Source: an uncultured Actinomycetes bacterium (GTDB taxonomy: Bacteria > Actinomycetota > Acidimicrobiia > Acidimicrobiales > Acidimicrobilacustridaceae). Taken from it: a DNA stretch of 42,246 bases. The stretch is taken from positions 1 to 42,246 of the forward strand of contig CALBSE010000040.1 in assembly GCA_937927725.1 (NCBI GenBank). The letters are read 5' to 3'. The first letter of the stretch is position 1. The number at the start of each line of letters is the position of its first letter. This document shows positions 41,334 to 42,246 of the stretch, in pieces. Made by a program: the position numbers and the translations under genes. Under the pieces are notes generated by a model, which searched no databases, was not told the origin of the DNA, and saw only the letters and a program-made list of their open reading frames with translations.

Positions 41334-42227
41334 GTGAGTTCGCTCGCTGAACGGCATGGAGCCGACCTCGCTCGTTGCAGGTTCCCCGTCGCAGGAACGC
41401 CATTGGTCTGTGGCGTCTCGGGTGGGGCCGATTCGATGGCGCTCTTGGTGTTGGCTGTTGCTGCCGGTTGTGACGTGATCGCCGTGCACGTTGATCATGG
41501 CCTGCGTCCTGGCTCTGAAACCGAAGCGGAGCGCGTGCGAGTCGTTGCCGAACGACTTGGAGCCGGGTTTCGAGCCGAGACGGTGGCCGTCGAAACGGGC
41601 CCGAACCTTGAAGCGCGGGCCCGGTCAGCGCGCCATGCAGTTCTCGGACCCGATGCCGCGCTTGGTCACACCGCTGATGATCGGGCCGAGACCATGCTCG
41701 TTAATTTGCTGCGCGGCGCGGGCCCCGATGGTTTGGCATCGATTCGCACGGGCGCCCGTCATCCGATCCTGGATCTCCGAAGGTCGGACACTGAGCGGGT
41801 CTGCGACATCGAAGGAATCGAACCGTTCACGGATCCCAGTAACGCCGACCCGATGTTTGTACGTAACCGCATTCGCCATGAAGTGCTTCCACTTCTGGCG
41901 GACATCGCAGGGCGCGATCCAGTTCCGATTCTTGATCGTCAGGCCGACGTGTTTGCGACGGTCGCCGATTATTTGCGCGCCGAAGCAGCCGAACTCGATC
42001 CGACCGATACACGCGTTCTTCGAGATGTACCGGAGGTCGTCGCTCGCGTTGCACTTCGGGAGTGGCTGCGGGTCGGCGCGGATGAACGCCATCCGCCCGA
42101 TGCGGCGACTATTGATCGCGTGATGGCAGTCGTTCGCAACGATGCGATCGCGACCGATGTAGGCCGAAACCGTCGCGTCGAACGCACGGCTGGAAAACTT
42201 CGCATCGTTACGACACCGAAGGCCTAG
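41334..42227 (+). CDS. tilS: tRNA(Ile)-lysidine synthetase
   Basis: The 297-residue protein starts at the GTG at 41334. It has the PP-loop GVSGGADSMALLVL (SGGADS at 29-34), HVDHGLR, LGHTADDRAETMLVNLLRG and RNRIRHEVLPLL, the hallmarks of TilS. It adds lysine to C34 of tRNA-Ile2, changing its anticodon from CAU to L-AU. It is shorter than E. coli TilS, lacking the C-terminal extension, which is common in actinobacteria. The last 19 bases after it hold no complete gene. Confidence 0.93.
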   Translation: MSSLAERHGADLARCRFPVAGTPLVCGVSGGADSMALLVLAVAAGCDVIAVHVDHGLRPGSETEAERVRVVAERLGAGFRAETVAVETGPNLEARARSARHAVLGPDAALGHTADDRAETMLVNLLRGAGPDGLASIRTGARHPILDLRRSDTERVCDIEGIEPFTDPSNADPMFVRNRIRHEVLPLLADIAGRDPVPILDRQADVFATVADYLRAEAAELDPTDTRVLRDVPEVVARVALREWLRVGADERHPPDAATIDRVMAVVRNDAIATDVGRNRRVERTAGKLRIVTTPKA

Positions 42228-42246
42228 GGACTGCACTACATTCGCC

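Noticed and set aside
1..42246. Mobile element, prophage or CRISPR
   Set aside because: I saw no transposase, integrase, phage structural gene, long inverted repeat or spaced direct-repeat array.

Overview
The window looks like a chromosomal core segment from an actinobacterium, most likely an Acidimicrobiia/Ilumatobacter-like lineage. The reasons are a moderately GC-rich, nearly gap-free gene layout, a WhiB-family regulator with an AT-hook, GlnR/GlnE nitrogen control, a RsrA-type zinc anti-sigma factor paired with an ECF sigma factor, a minimal actinobacterial Tad pilus locus, a DUF2342 zincin and a glutamine-dependent NAD synthetase. No transposase, phage gene, CRISPR array or rRNA gene was seen. 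The lineage is inferred from gene content only.

Positions 1-5700: a TetR regulator, a CcdA/TlpA-type thiol-redox pair, a WhiB7-like regulator with a long structured leader, an acyl-ACP thioesterase, and the Fe-S assembly genes mrp and iscA/erpA-like. Positions 5720-8310: an unusual fusion of a molybdenum-hydroxylase [2Fe-2S] subunit to a much shortened large subunit, followed by RidA, a small membrane protein and a cold-shock protein whose start codon lies in a hairpin.

Positions 8349-19767 form a nitrogen-assimilation island. GlnR-like regulator and glnA2 lie on the minus strand and glnA1 on the plus strand, diverging from a region with an AC-n9-AC GlnR-type site. Then come a secreted HNH-type nuclease, a nitroreductase, an amidohydrolase, glnE (which modifies GlnA1) and the glutamine-using nadE. 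Positions 19798-22176: an unknown helical protein, a primary-like sigma factor and two membrane proteins, one of only 24 residues.

Positions 22178-30945 carry a HAD phosphatase, an Ssd/TadZ-like ATPase, tadA, tadB, tadC, an Flp-like pilin, tadE, an MrfA/YprA-like helicase, a BldG-like STAS protein that has lost its phosphorylatable serine, and nhaA. The order resembles the M. tuberculosis Rv3644c-Rv3661 neighbourhood and the Streptomyces bldG-topA-tmk neighbourhood. Positions 30942-42227: an acyl-CoA dehydrogenase and a cupin, then topA, an MFS transporter, tmk, holB, tRNA-Thr(CGT), a SigR-like sigma factor starting 3 nt after the tRNA, its anti-sigma factor, a 44-residue membrane protein, a DUF2342 zincin and tilS.

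The most interesting signals are the attenuator-like leader of the whiB7 homologue, the condensed molybdenum-hydroxylase fusion, the STAS protein with Pro at the phosphosite, and the tRNA/sigma-factor junction.
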